Of a stretch of 64,000 nt of DNA, positions 17,361 to 26,903 are shown piece by piece. Numbering within the stretch: position 1 is the first letter of the stretch; each line of letters begins with the position of its first letter. The stretch is taken from positions 62,001-126,000 of the forward strand of contig NZ_CP114030.1 in the NCBI RefSeq assembly GCF_026898155.1, written 5' to 3'. The DNA is from Jiella pelagia. Its GTDB lineage: Bacteria; Pseudomonadota; Alphaproteobacteria; Rhizobiales; Rhizobiaceae. Under the pieces are notes generated by a model. It was not told the origin of the DNA. It made no database searches and saw only the letters and a list, made by a program, of their open reading frames with translations. The position numbers were made by a program, and so were the translations under genes.

Positions 17361-18104
17361 TCAGCCGATCTGGCCGAGGGCGGGGAAGATCGCGAGAAGC
17401 CAAAACGCAAAGCGCGTGAGGTGACCGGTGATCATGGCGATACCCATCAACATCATCACCCCGCCTGCCATGATTTTCAGGACACGACCGGTTCGACGCA
17501 TGGCCTTCATCTTCGCCATGAACCCGCGCATGAAGAGCGCGGCCAGGATGAAGGGCAGGCCCAAGCCGAGCGAATAAACGGCCAGCAAGGCCGTTCCGCT
17601 TCCGGCCGTCGCATTAGCGGCCGACAGCGCCAGGATCGCGCCCAACACCGGTCCAATGCACGGGGTCCAGCCGAAGGCGAAGGCCAGACCGAGGAGATAG
17701 GCGGCCCAAGGGCCGCCGCTGCTCGGGCTCGCATGGACCCTCAGGTCACGGTCGAGCCAGGGCATCGGCACGAGACCCGTCGTGAACAGGCCGAAGACGA
17801 TGACGATCGCGCCCCCGATCAGGTTCGCCTCGTAGAGATGCGTGCGAAGGAGCCCGCTCATGGCCGTCGCACTGGCGCCCAGTAGGACGAATACGGTCGA
17901 GAACCCCAGCACGAAGCAGAGGCTCAGGCCGAAGGTCCGAACTGCAGCCGTGAAGCCGGTCTCGGTTGTGAGCCCGTCCGGGCTGATTGTGCGCCCGGCG
18001 ACATAGGAGACGTAGCCGGGCACCAGCGGCAGCACGCAAGGGGACAGAAAGGACACGACGCCGGCGGCGAAGGCCGTCGCAATCCCAATACTGGAGATCT
18101 CCAT
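17361..18104 (-). CDS. ccdA: CcdA-type thiol-disulfide transmembrane protein (copy 1)
   Basis: A 247-residue six-helix protein that carries electrons from cytosolic thioredoxin to periplasmic thiols. The redox cysteines sit in SFLSPCVLPLVPGY (helix 1) and FGWTPCIGPVLG (helix 4). Its ATG at 18104 shares one base with the stop of the upstream exchanger gene. A second, clearly related copy is at 40581-41321 in the copper island. Confidence 0.92.
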   Translation of the reverse strand: MEISSIGIATAFAAGVVSFLSPCVLPLVPGYVSYVAGRTISPDGLTTETGFTAAVRTFGLSLCFVLGFSTVFVLLGASATAMSGLLRTHLYEANLIGGAIVIVFGLFTTGLVPMPWLDRDLRVHASPSSGGPWAAYLLGLAFAFGWTPCIGPVLGAILALSAANATAGSGTALLAVYSLGLGLPFILAALFMRGFMAKMKAMRRTGRVLKIMAGGVMMLMGIAMITGHLTRFAFWLLAIFPALGQIG

Positions 18105-19105
18105 CAAACCAGCTCCAGCACCCAGACCACCACCACGCCGACATAGACGAAGTAGGCGCCCAGCAGGGTCAGCACTTGCCAGCGGCGAAAGCCTGGCTCT
18201 GGCCCTCCCCAGCGGATGAACGCGGCATAAAGCAGGGGCATCAGAGCAACGAAGACGAAGCTCACCCAGACCAGCCGGAAATTGTCGATCGGCGTCCCGA
18301 CAAGCGCCAGAGGCAGAAAGCCGACCGTCATGGTCACGGCGTGATCGCCGATGATGTTGGTGAGCGCCGGCGTGATCTGGCCGCTGCGGGAAAGCTTCCA
18401 CGAGGCGAAGATTTCCGGGAGGGCCGCCAAAGGCGCAGTGATGAACAGGCCGCCGATGATTGGTGAGATGCCGAACGCCTTGACCAGGTTCTGCGTCGAG
18501 ATGACGGTGAAGTAGGCGCCGAGCGCGAGAACCCCGACACCGGCCACCGCCAGCCAGATTTTCTTCCGCGACCATTCGACCTGTTCGGCCTCACCGCGGC
18601 CGCGAAAGAAAGCTTGGCCGGCATAGGCGATGTAGGCGGCGAGCAGGATCCAGCCGTCGATCGGCTGCAAGCCCTGCCATGGCGAGGGAAGGATCAGAAC
18701 GGCGGCGAGCGCCAGGATGCCGAGATACGGGAGCGCCTGCACGGTCACGGCGCTCGGATCAACGCGCAGCAGATGCTCCCGGAGATGCCTCTGATGACCC
18801 GGATCGTCGGGAATGTCGCGCTTGCGCGTTGCAAGATAGCCGACCGAGACGAGCGCCGGAATGCCGATGGCGGTCGAGCCGAGCATCGCCCCCAACCCGA
18901 TGTCGGACACACCCCGCACGGCGCTGGTGATGTTCACGCCGACCTCAGGACTTGCGGTGGCGATCCCGATCAGCGAGCCCCCCGCCGCGGCCGACAGTCC
19001 CCATTGCTTGCGCAGCCTGCGAAGGGGCTCGGCGAGATGATCCGAGCCCCATTCTGCGGCGAAGACGGCAGCCACCAGCACGGCTGCCCAGATCCATGTG
19101 CTCAT
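18104..19105 (-). CDS. Sodium/calcium-exchanger-family protein
   Basis: A 333-residue membrane protein of the CaCA superfamily with two internal alpha-repeats: GSLIGIATASPEVGVNI and ITAPLAALPEIFASW, both with the conserved Pro-Glu needed for cation binding. About ten hydrophobic helices with a polar loop in the middle. It heads a short minus-strand operon with ccdA, lspA and the P450. The transported ion cannot be read from sequence. Confidence 0.85.
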   Translation of the reverse strand: MSTWIWAAVLVAAVFAAEWGSDHLAEPLRRLRKQWGLSAAAGGSLIGIATASPEVGVNITSAVRGVSDIGLGAMLGSTAIGIPALVSVGYLATRKRDIPDDPGHQRHLREHLLRVDPSAVTVQALPYLGILALAAVLILPSPWQGLQPIDGWILLAAYIAYAGQAFFRGRGEAEQVEWSRKKIWLAVAGVGVLALGAYFTVISTQNLVKAFGISPIIGGLFITAPLAALPEIFASWKLSRSGQITPALTNIIGDHAVTMTVGFLPLALVGTPIDNFRLVWVSFVFVALMPLLYAAFIRWGGPEPGFRRWQVLTLLGAYFVYVGVVVVWVLELV

Positions 19106-19183
19106 GCTTCTTCCAGCAGATCGTTTAGCCTTCGCGCATGGACGGCCTTCGATCAGTTAGGCTTCATTGCTGCCGGTCAGGTC

Positions 19184-20083
19184 TCATGCGGGCGCACGAG
19201 CCGAAGCCGACGAGGTTTCGCGCAGATCGCTCCGTGCGTCACGGATGATCGACCAAGAGGATTGCAGAAACAGCCCGGCGATGATGACAGCCACGCCCAG
19301 ATCCGGCCAGGGCGAGGCCGTCCAGGCCACCAGTCCCGCCGCAACGACCACGGCGGCGTTGCCGATCGCGTCGTTGCGCGAGAACAGCCAGACGGCGCGG
19401 ACATTGGCGTCTCCCGTCCGGTGCGGTAGCAGCGGAAGAACTGCGATGACGTTGACCACGAGCGCGATCACCGCAAACAAGCCCATCAGCTCGGCTTCCG
19501 GCTGCTGCTGCACGAGCACGCGATAGACCGTGTTGGCGAGAACCCCGACACCGAGGGCGCCAAGGAACAGTCCCTGGATGAGGGCGGAGCGGGCGCGCCA
19601 GACGAGGCTCCAGCCGATCGCCAGGATTCCAAGGAAAGTTATCAGGCCATCGCCCAGAAAATCGAGCGCATCGGCCTTGAGCGCCTGCGAGCCCGACAGA
19701 AAGCCGCCGAACATCTCAATGATGCCGTAGCCGACATTCAGCGCGACGACGATCCACAGCGCCCGCTTATAAGCGGGCGTGATATGGCTCAGATCCTCGG
19801 GCAGGTCGTCGATGTCGCCTTCGGCATCGACGCTCGGGGCGTCCAGGCGATCGAGCCGATAGCCGATCCCCGTCACGGCACGTTCGACCTCGGGCAAACG
19901 GGTTTCGGGGTCGTCCACCCGCAGGGTCATGACTTGCGTGGCGGTCGAGACCTTCACGTCCTCGACACCGACGGAGCGCGCGGCCTTCTCGATCTTAGCC
20001 GCGCAGGAGGGGCAGTCCATCCCGGTGACGCGATAGCGCGCCGTCTCGGCATTGTTTGTTGACGCTGTTATGGTCATGGCCAT
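19184..20083 (-). CDS. Cation diffusion facilitator with N-terminal HMA domain
   Basis: An exporter fusing a heavy-metal-associated domain (RVTGMDCPSCAAKIEK, with the CxxC metal pair) to a six-helix CDF transporter (ALKADALDFLGDGL and NDAIGNAAVVVAAGLV carry the metal-site Asp residues). The start is ATG 20083 or 20077, the latter with AGGGAAG upstream at good spacing. It is transcribed divergently from an ArsR-type repressor with a shared operator. The fusion resembles the DNA- and metal-handling logic of P-type ATPases, in a CDF exporter. Confidence 0.85.
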   Translation of the reverse strand: MAMTITASTNNAETARYRVTGMDCPSCAAKIEKAARSVGVEDVKVSTATQVMTLRVDDPETRLPEVERAVTGIGYRLDRLDAPSVDAEGDIDDLPEDLSHITPAYKRALWIVVALNVGYGIIEMFGGFLSGSQALKADALDFLGDGLITFLGILAIGWSLVWRARSALIQGLFLGALGVGVLANTVYRVLVQQQPEAELMGLFAVIALVVNVIAVLPLLPHRTGDANVRAVWLFSRNDAIGNAAVVVAAGLVAWTASPWPDLGVAVIIAGLFLQSSWSIIRDARSDLRETSSASARAPA

Positions 20084-20103
20084 CTTCCCTGATCGAGAAG
20101 GGT

Positions 20104-20127
20104 CATATATCATTCGTGGCTGATATG
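20104..20127. promoter_or_regulatory. ArsR/SmtB-type operator
   Basis: The imperfect dyad CATATATCA-N8-TGATATG lies in the 40-base gap between the divergent HMA-CDF and ArsR genes and resembles the ATA-rich 12-2-12 operators of SmtB/CadC repressors. It overlaps the likely ATG of the regulator at 20125, which has no clear Shine-Dalgarno, so the regulator may be translated from an upstream GTG (20116) or leaderless. Confidence 0.6.
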
Positions 20128-20478
20128 TCGAGCGTCGCCGAACTCATCGAGCGCACTGATGGTCCGACCGTTGCCTTACGGGCGAAGCTCTTCCGGGGGC
20201 TGGCCGACGCCTCGCGCCTGTCGATCCTGGACGCCTTGCGCACGGAACCGTTGTCCGTCGGCGAGATCGTCGCGATTACCGGCCTGTCGCAGTCGAACGC
20301 GTCGAACCATCTGCGGTGCCTCAGCGAATGCGGCCTCGTCGCCGGCGAGCAACGCGGCCGTTTTGTTCATTATCGGCTGAGCGATCAGCGTCTGAATGAT
20401 CTGCTTTTGCTCACTGACGAGCTGCTAGCGGAGACCGTCTGCGGCGTCGACACCTGCGGGAACTACGGCGCACGGTGA
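20125..20478 (+). CDS. ArsR-family metal-responsive repressor
   Basis: A 117-residue winged-helix repressor starting MSSVAELIERTDG. The DNA-recognition helix is SQSNASNHLRCLSECGLV, whose two cysteines, with the C-terminal pair in VCGVDTCGN, could form a thiol metal site as in CadC/CmtR-like sensors. It should repress the divergent HMA-CDF exporter until Cd, Pb or Zn binds. Start choice is discussed under the operator. Confidence 0.85.
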   Translation: MSSVAELIERTDGPTVALRAKLFRGLADASRLSILDALRTEPLSVGEIVAITGLSQSNASNHLRCLSECGLVAGEQRGRFVHYRLSDQRLNDLLLLTDELLAETVCGVDTCGNYGAR

Positions 20479-20621
20479 TCCTGGGGCTCGGCGCCGTGAG
20501 CAGGATCGAAAGAGTGCGGGAGCTGCGCCTTGTCACCGCCGGTGGTTTGCGAGCGCGGCAAATAGCCAATGCGGCTGCGGCACGATCGCCGTTGGCGGCA
20601 TGATCGAGGCGCTGTCACCCA

Positions 20622-21352
20622 CTAGTCCCCGAAATACGACGCGACCAGCGTGAACAGGGCAAAGCCGCCGATGAAGAAGGCGGCTGCATAGCGCGTGTCC
20701 TTGGCCGCCTTGTGTGCCTCCTCCAGCATCTCCTCGACGGCGGCCAGGAGCAGGATGCCGGCGGTGAAGGCAAGGGCGGCAAGCTTCAGCGTTCGCCCTG
20801 CCCGCGCAGTAGCCAGAAACCGATGCTGGCGCCCAGGAGGCCGGGTACGACGAAGGAGGCGGACAGGACGATACGGCGGCGGCGGGACGCGCCCTTCTCC
20901 TTGAAGTTGGCGATGGTTGCGAAGCCCTCAGGCACATCAGCCATGATTTGACCGAGGGCGAGGATGAACGCCAGGCCGAAGGAAACGACAGAGCCGACGC
21001 CGATCATCAGCCCGTCGCTGAACAGGTCGATCGCAACGGCGACGTAGATCATCCAGGCCCCCGCGGCGTCCTCGTCGCCGCCCTGCATCAGATCGACAAA
21101 CCATTCCACGAGGACGTAGAAGGCGCCGCCTAGGCAAAGGCCCACTACAATGGCCCAGGGCGGCGCCGAACCGCCGAGCGCCTCCGGCATCAGCTCGACG
21201 GCGACGACGGCGGTGACGATCCCGGCGGCCGCGTGCAGCGCACGGTTCAGCATCCGCCGGGACGTCGGGATCAGTTCGGCCACCACGCCTCCGGCGAAGT
21301 TGCCGAAGGCGGGCATCAGCGCGAGCGCGAGGACGTGGAGGTAATCGGCCAT
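20622..21352 (-). CDS. ZIP-family metal transporter with atypical motifs, frameshifted as written
   Basis: A membrane protein of the ZIP fold: early helices (LALMPAFGNFAGGVV, ALHAAAGIVTAVVAVELMPEAL), a short polar loop and then the metal helices. The usual His-Asn...Glu-Gly motifs appear as AIDLFSDGLMIG and IMADVPEGFAT, so the histidines are replaced. The frame stops at LLRGQGER and resumes as KLAALAFTAGILLLAAVEEML to a stop at 20622. One missing base near 20795 explains this and gives 243 residues. This lesion is not at a GAGCTC site. Uptake or efflux cannot be told. Confidence 0.75.
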
Positions 21353-21408
21353 AGTGCGCGAACTGGGCCGTGTGGGTGAAGTTCCGCAGCTTCGGATGCG
21401 GCCGCGCT

Positions 21409-22023
21409 TCAGCGAACGGCGTCTCCCTGATAGAAGAATGCGAACAGGCGCGGCCCCGAGGCATAGGCGTTATTGTCGGATACGACGCGGAAACTGCTTT
21501 CGGCCACGATCTTCGAGATGGGGCGGTTGATATTGCATCCACCAGCAAAGCGGTGCCATGCCGGATTCAGCCGGTCTTGCCACCGCGAAACGTTTTCCTC
21601 AGGCGACAGGCCATGCTCGACATAGAGGAAATGGCCGCCGGGTTTCAGAACACGGCCGATCTCTTCCAAGACAAGGTGGGGATCTGAAACAGAGCACAAC
21701 GTCCAGGTCGAGACGACGCAATCAAAGCTGCCTGACTCGAGGGGAAGAGCCTCTCCCGCCGATTGAAGCAGCAACACGGGAATGTTCGTGTCCACGCCCG
21801 CCGCCCGGCGAAGCATTCCCGCGCTCGGGTCGATACCAGTGACGCATTCCACCGAATTCCCGTAGAAGCCAAGATTTGCTCCTGAGCCGACTCCGATCTC
21901 CAGAACGCGCCCGCTCGCCTGGCGAGTGACAGCCTGGCGGTAGGGCCGCAGGCTACTAGCGCTCATCGCAAGGTGGGTAAGGCACGGGCATACGCTCTCG
22001 CGATAGAAGCTCATCCGCAGCAT
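21409..22023 (-). CDS. Class I SAM-dependent methyltransferase
   Basis: A 204-residue small-molecule methyltransferase. The SAM-binding glycine motif is VLEIGVGSGANLGFY, followed by the acidic GIDPS and a VVSTWTLCSV motif IV, and a post-core RVLKPGGHFLYVEHG. It resembles the METTL7/phospholipid-type enzymes. It sits between lgt and the ZIP gene downstream of copA-cueR. A possible thiol or metalloid substrate is only a guess from context. Confidence 0.8.
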   Translation of the reverse strand: MLRMSFYRESVCPCLTHLAMSASSLRPYRQAVTRQASGRVLEIGVGSGANLGFYGNSVECVTGIDPSAGMLRRAAGVDTNIPVLLLQSAGEALPLESGSFDCVVSTWTLCSVSDPHLVLEEIGRVLKPGGHFLYVEHGLSPEENVSRWQDRLNPAWHRFAGGCNINRPISKIVAESSFRVVSDNNAYASGPRLFAFFYQGDAVR

Positions 22024-22083
22024 CTCCTCAACTCGCCGGAGTCCCGGCCCGAGGTGGCAGCTAGGACGATTAAATGGCCCGGA

Positions 22084-22953
22084 TCAGCGCGCACGGTTTG
22101 ATACCACTGAGATCTCATTCTTCCCTTGCCCCACTGTCTTTGTTTGCGGCTCGCGGGATGCCCGGTACTGGCCCCACAGGACCAGGAGTATCCCGAGAAG
22201 CACCATCGGCAAGGACAGGAGCTGGCCCATCGTCAGCCCGCCATAAAGAAATCCGAGCTGTGGATCGGGCATGCGGAACAGCTCCGCCGTGATGCGACTC
22301 AGTCCGTAGCCAAGCAGGAAGACGCCCGTGATCACCCCATGCCGGACGCGAACTGAGGGTCTGTGCGCGAGCACGGCTAGGATGGCGAACAGCACCAACC
22401 CTTCAAGAAACGCCTCGTAGAGCTGGCTGGGGTGGCGGGGCAGATCGCCCGCTCCCGGAAACACCATGGCCCAAGGCACATCGCTGACGCGCCCCCATAG
22501 TTCTCCGTTGATGAAGTTGGCCAAACGTCCAAAGAACAGGCCGATCGGCACAACGGGGGCGACGGCATCGGCGAGCTTGAGCAGCGGGATTTCGCGCCGC
22601 CAGGCGCAAATCACGATTCCAGCGGTGACGCCTAGAAGTCCTCCGTGGAAGGACATGCCGCCATGCCAGACAGCCAAAATGCGCGAGGGGTCCTGCAGAT
22701 AGGAGTCCAGCTCATAGAACAGCACGTAGCCGAGCCGACCTCCCAGAATGATGCCGAAGGTTGCCCAGAGCACGACGCTTTCCACATCGTCGGAGTTGGG
22801 CCGACCGCCGTAGAGCCGGGCGAGGTAGACGGCATATCGCCATCCAGCCAGGATCCCGACGACGTAAGCCAGACCGTACCAGCGGATGGCAAGGGGCCCG
22901 ATCTCGACCAACACAGGGTCGATGGCGGGAAAGGTCAGAGGGAATAGATCCAC
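22084..22953 (-). CDS. lgt: Prolipoprotein diacylglyceryl transferase
   Basis: The integral membrane enzyme that attaches diacylglycerol to the lipobox cysteine. A signature GRLANFINGELWGR and the SFHGGLLGV segment are present, with seven hydrophobic helices. The GTG at 22953 (MDLFPLTFPAIDPVLVEIGP) is preferred: it has GGAGA upstream and gives 289 residues, the usual size. The frame itself is open to 23073. An extra lgt and lspA on one metal-resistance element may serve its own lipoproteins. Confidence 0.92.
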   Translation of the reverse strand: MDLFPLTFPAIDPVLVEIGPLAIRWYGLAYVVGILAGWRYAVYLARLYGGRPNSDDVESVVLWATFGIILGGRLGYVLFYELDSYLQDPSRILAVWHGGMSFHGGLLGVTAGIVICAWRREIPLLKLADAVAPVVPIGLFFGRLANFINGELWGRVSDVPWAMVFPGAGDLPRHPSQLYEAFLEGLVLFAILAVLAHRPSVRVRHGVITGVFLLGYGLSRITAELFRMPDPQLGFLYGGLTMGQLLSLPMVLLGILLVLWGQYRASREPQTKTVGQGKNEISVVSNRAR

Positions 22954-23191
22954 GATGTCTCCGGGAAGGTTTTCTGGTCTCGCACCAGCGGGCAAGCCGT
23001 TGTGCTGGACGTACGCTCTTTGCGCAGGATGGGTGCGGCTTTGAGAAGGCTTTCTTGCCGCACCACCGGTCATTCAAGATCGACCACTGGAATCGCGGCG
23101 ACAGTGCCGAGCAGAGCAAACCAGTGCTCGCTCGTTCGATGAGGCGCGGGAACCGCGGTCCCCGCAAGGCCTCACTTCGGCATCGAGATGG

Positions 23192-23605
23192 TCAGTGGAG
23201 AGAAGTGCGCTCCTCGCCCTGCCCCGACAGATCATCCAGGATCGGGCATTCAGGACGGTCATCACCATGGCAGCTGTCGGCGAGGTGTTGGAGGGAGTCC
23301 CTCACGGCCTCAAGGCTGGCAGCTTTCTTCTGAAGCTCGTCGATGTACTCCAACGCGATCGCTTTCACTTCGGCGCTTGAGCGGTTCTTGTCCTGCCAAA
23401 GGGCGAGAAGGCGCCGAATGTCAGCGATGGAAAAGCCGAGTTCCCGAGCGCGGTGGATAAACCGAAGCGTATGCACCTCCGCTTCGGAATAGACCCTGTA
23501 GCCGGCCTGCGAGCGAACCGCGGAAGGAATAAGCTCGATGCTCTCGTAATAGCGGATCATCTTCGCCGACACGTTCGAGGCGGCCGCTGTTTCTCCGATG
23601 TTCAT
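23192..23605 (-). CDS. cueR: CueR-type copper regulator
   Basis: A 137-residue MerR-family activator with MNIGETAAASNVSAKMIRYYE at the start and the Cu(I)-binding loop CHGDDRPEC, two cysteines separated by seven residues as in CueR. It lies just downstream of copA and is probably cotranscribed with it. The matching operator lies upstream of copA at 26221-26242. Confidence 0.92.
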   Translation of the reverse strand: MNIGETAAASNVSAKMIRYYESIELIPSAVRSQAGYRVYSEAEVHTLRFIHRARELGFSIADIRRLLALWQDKNRSSAEVKAIALEYIDELQKKAASLEAVRDSLQHLADSCHGDDRPECPILDDLSGQGEERTSLH

Positions 23606-23623
23606 GTTCGTCTCCATTTAATT

Positions 23624-26180
23624 TCATTCCGCTGGCGCGAGATGGACTGGTCCCTGCGGAGCGGCCCTCGCATTCGCCTCCATCGTCGGGCGGAAGCTGC
23701 GCAGCCGGAGCGCATTGCCGAGCACGAAGACGCTCGAGATGGCCATGGCGGCTGCGGCGAGAACCGGCGACAAGAGCACGCCGTAGAGGGGATAAAGGGC
23801 TCCGGCCGCGACCGGGATCAGAACCGTGTTGTAGGCGAAGGCCCAGAACAGGTTCTGCTTGATGTTCCGCATCGTCGCCTGGGAGAGCGCGATGGCGTTC
23901 GGCACGTTCCTGAGATCGCCGGACATCAGCACCACGTCGGCGCTCTCGATTGCCACGTCCGTTCCCGTGCCGATCGCAATGCCCACGTCGGCCTCCGCGA
24001 GCGCAGGCGCATCGTTGATACCGTCGCCTACGAAAGCCACCGTCCGGTCTTCTGCGCGCAGTCGCTTGATCGCATCCACCTTGCCGTCAGGCAGGACTTC
24101 GGCCACGACCTCGTCGATACCGACGCGCTTTGCGATCGCTTCCGCGGTCCGGCGGTTGTCGCCGGTGATCATCGCGACCTTGAGGCCGAGATCATGCAGC
24201 GCCTTGATCGCCTTTGGTGTCGTCGGCCTGATCGGATCGGCGACGGCGATGATGGCGGCAAGCTTGCCGTCGACAGCGGCATAGAGCGGGCTCTTTCCCT
24301 CATCGCCCAGGCGCTCCGCCTCCGCCGCGAAGACGGAGATATCGAGGCCCAGCTTCTTCATCAGGCGATCGGCGCCGATGTCGACCGTGCGTCCGTCTAC
24401 CCGCGCCTCGACACCGAAGCCGGGGGTCGCCTCGAAGTCGGAGACTGCATGGACCTCCAAGCCGGCGCACTCGGCCGCCTCGACGATCGCCTCCGCGATC
24501 GGGTGCTCAGAGCGAGTCTCGACCGCCGCCACCAGTCCCAGGACTTCATTACGCTCGAAGCTCTCGGCGACAATAAGGTCGGTGAGTTCCGGCCGGCCCT
24601 TGGTCAGTGTGCCCGTCTTGTCGAGCGCGATAACGTCTGCGTCGCGCAAGGTCTGCAGCGCCTCGCCTTTGCGGAACAGGACGCCCATTTCCGCTGCCCG
24701 GCCCGTGCCGACCATGATCGACGTCGGGGTGGCAAGACCCATGGCGCACGGGCAGGCGATGATCAGCACCGCGACGGCATTGACGAGGGCAAAGGTGAGC
24801 GCCGGCGCCGGCCCGAAGACCAGCCAGACCAGAAAGGTCAGGGCTGCGATCGCCATCACGGCTGGCACGAACCAGCTCGTCACCTTGTCGACCAGAGCCT
24901 GGATCGGAAGTTTCGCCCCCTGCGCCTGCTCCACCATCTGGATGATCTGAGCCAGCACGGTGTCGCTGCCGACCTTCGTGGCCCGGAAGGAGAAGGCGCC
25001 GGTCTTGTTGATGGTGCCGCCGACGACCTCGGCACCCGCAACCTTTTGTACCGGCACCGGCTCGCCCGAAATCATGGATTCATCGACAAACGAGGAGCCC
25101 TCGACCACCGCGCCGTCCACCGGGATTTTTTCGCCGGGCCGAACCTGCACCTGATCGCCGACCTGCACCTGATCGAGCGCAATCTCAACGGCTTGGCCAT
25201 CACGCAGCACGCGGGCGGTCTTAGGCGCCAAGCCGACGAGCCGCTTGATCGCCTCGCCGGTGCGACCTTTATTACGCGCCTCCATGTAGCGGCCCAGCAG
25301 GATCAGGGTGATGATGACCGCGGAGGCCTCGAAGTAGACGTTAGCCGTGCCCTCCGGCAGGAGACCGGTGGCGAACATCGCAACGACCGAAAAGCCCCAG
25401 GCGGCGCTCGTGCCCAGCGCGACCAAAGAGTTCATGTCGGGTGCGCCGCGCAGAAGGGCGGGAACACCCTTCTTGTAGAAGCGCAAGCCAGGGCCGAACT
25501 GAACGACGGTCGCCAGCACGAACATGAGATAGAGCATGTTGCGCTCGCCGAGCGTGCCATGCACCCATGTCCCGAGGCCGGGCACGAGATAGGCGCCCAT
25601 CTCCAGGGCGAAGATTGGCAGGGACAGCGCGGCTGCTAGCAGAACGCTGAAGCGCAGATTGCGCAGCTCGGTCGCCCGCGCTTCTGTCTGTGTATCGGCC
25701 GTGCTGCCCTGGATTGTCCGTTGGGCCTCGTAGCCAGCGGTGCGCACGGCCGCTTCAAGATCTGCAAGCTCCACCATGTCGGCGACCGAGCGGATCACCG
25801 CCTTTTCGGTCGCCAGATTGACATCCGCCGCGGCGACGCCGGGTACGGCCTTCAACGCTTTCTCGATCCGCCCGACGCAGGAGGCGCAGGTCATTCCCTG
25901 GATGGAGAGGCTCAATCGTGTCCGTTCCGGCCTCGTAGCCGGCGTTTTTAATCGCCTCGACGACTGCGAGCGGGTGGGCTTTATCGGCGAAGGTGACGTC
26001 GGCTCGCTCGGTTGCGAGGTTGACGTTTGCTGCAGCAACCCCCGGCACGGCCCGGATCGCCTTCTCGACGCGGCCGACGCAGGACGCGCAAGTCATCCCT
26101 TCAATTCGGATGCTGGTGGAGGCTTTTTGACCGGTGCTTAGGCGCGGCTCCTCCTGGCGCAATGCAGTGACGGATCCCAT
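23624..26180 (-). CDS. copA: CopA Cu(I)-exporting P1B ATPase, frameshifted as written
   Basis: Exports Cu(I) from the cytosol. Two HMA domains with GMTCASC, eight predicted membrane helices, transport motif ACPCAMGLATP, DKTGTLTKGRPEL, a Ser-Glu-His-Pro loop and GDGINDAPALAEADVG. The first HMA domain and the rest are in different frames. The break is at GAGGCTC (25917-25923, plus-strand sense), and reading GAGCTC there joins TIE-LSIQGMTC and yields 851 residues. Both HMA domains are then normal. cueR follows. Confidence 0.92.
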
Positions 26181-26220
26181 GAATCTGGCTCCCTATCCTT
26201 CGACTGCATGGAAAGTGGGG

Positions 26221-26242
26221 CTTCCCCCAGTTGGAAGGTCAA
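26221..26242. promoter_or_regulatory. CueR-type operator of copA
   Basis: On the minus strand TTGACC is followed by the dyad CTTCC-N6-GGGAAG, closely resembling CueR boxes (ACCTTCC...GGAAGG type) that span a long-spacer promoter. It lies about 40 bases upstream of the copA start. The rest of the gap 26243-26430 shows nothing assignable. Confidence 0.65.
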
Positions 26243-26430
26243 GGGGTGGTCCGAAGAAATTCGTCTCGCTCTTCCGCCAGCACCGGAGAGCCAAATCCGC
26301 GGGCGCTGATCGCGTGCCATCCCGCACAGGTGCGTTTGCGAACTGAGCGGCCATTTCTAAAGTGTGTGCTGTGAGATCATCCTGTCCGGCGAACGATGCT
26401 CTGGACTGAAAGCCTCGGCAGTCCGATCAG

Positions 26431-26830
26431 CTAGTCTAGGGCGACGCGCGTGATCCCAGTCGCGACGAAGCATCTATAGAGTAGCGCCGACGTGTAGAGG
26501 GCGTAGTGCCAGCCGTAAAATTTGCCATGAACCCAGATCACAGTCGTCGCGACGAGATCTGCGCCGAGAAAGGCCATGACGTCGCCGAAGGACGCCTCAC
26601 GCGACCAGGGTATTGCGAAGAGGCCCACGTTGCCCATCGAGCCGATGAAGGAGAAGAAGGCGACGACCGGAGCCACCAGCGCGTTCTCCACGACTACGAG
26701 AAACCGGGGTTCGCCTCTGCGCCTCCATCCGGGACAGAACGATGGCAGCTACAACAACTGCGGCACGACGACGGAGATGAAACCGGCGATGGTGAAGCCG
26801 ATCAAGATCTCGTTCCATACCATCGTCCAT
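26431..26830 (-). pseudogene. Remnant of a metal permease (paralogue of the 47.6-kb permease)
   Basis: The minus strand encodes pieces matching the C-terminal half of the permease at 47648-48800: EWTMVWNEILIGFTIAGF, then a stop and frame change, then VENALVAPVVAFFSFIGSMGNVG, WSREASFGDVMAFLGADLV and ATTVIWVHGKFYGWHYALY. The N-terminal half and the last helices are missing. It is a decayed second copy of that gene family. Confidence 0.8.
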
Positions 26831-26903
26831 TCGGCAGAGCAGGCGGGGGCGGTGGCCCGGCAGCGCTCGATCGCGAATTCTCTAGAATGTTCTATGCCAC
26901 CGC

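Noticed and set aside
23453..25639. 728-codon plus-strand open frame opposite copA
   Set aside because: Pure antisense of copA (His/Arg/Asp-rich, no signal or domain). High-GC genes often leave such frames open.
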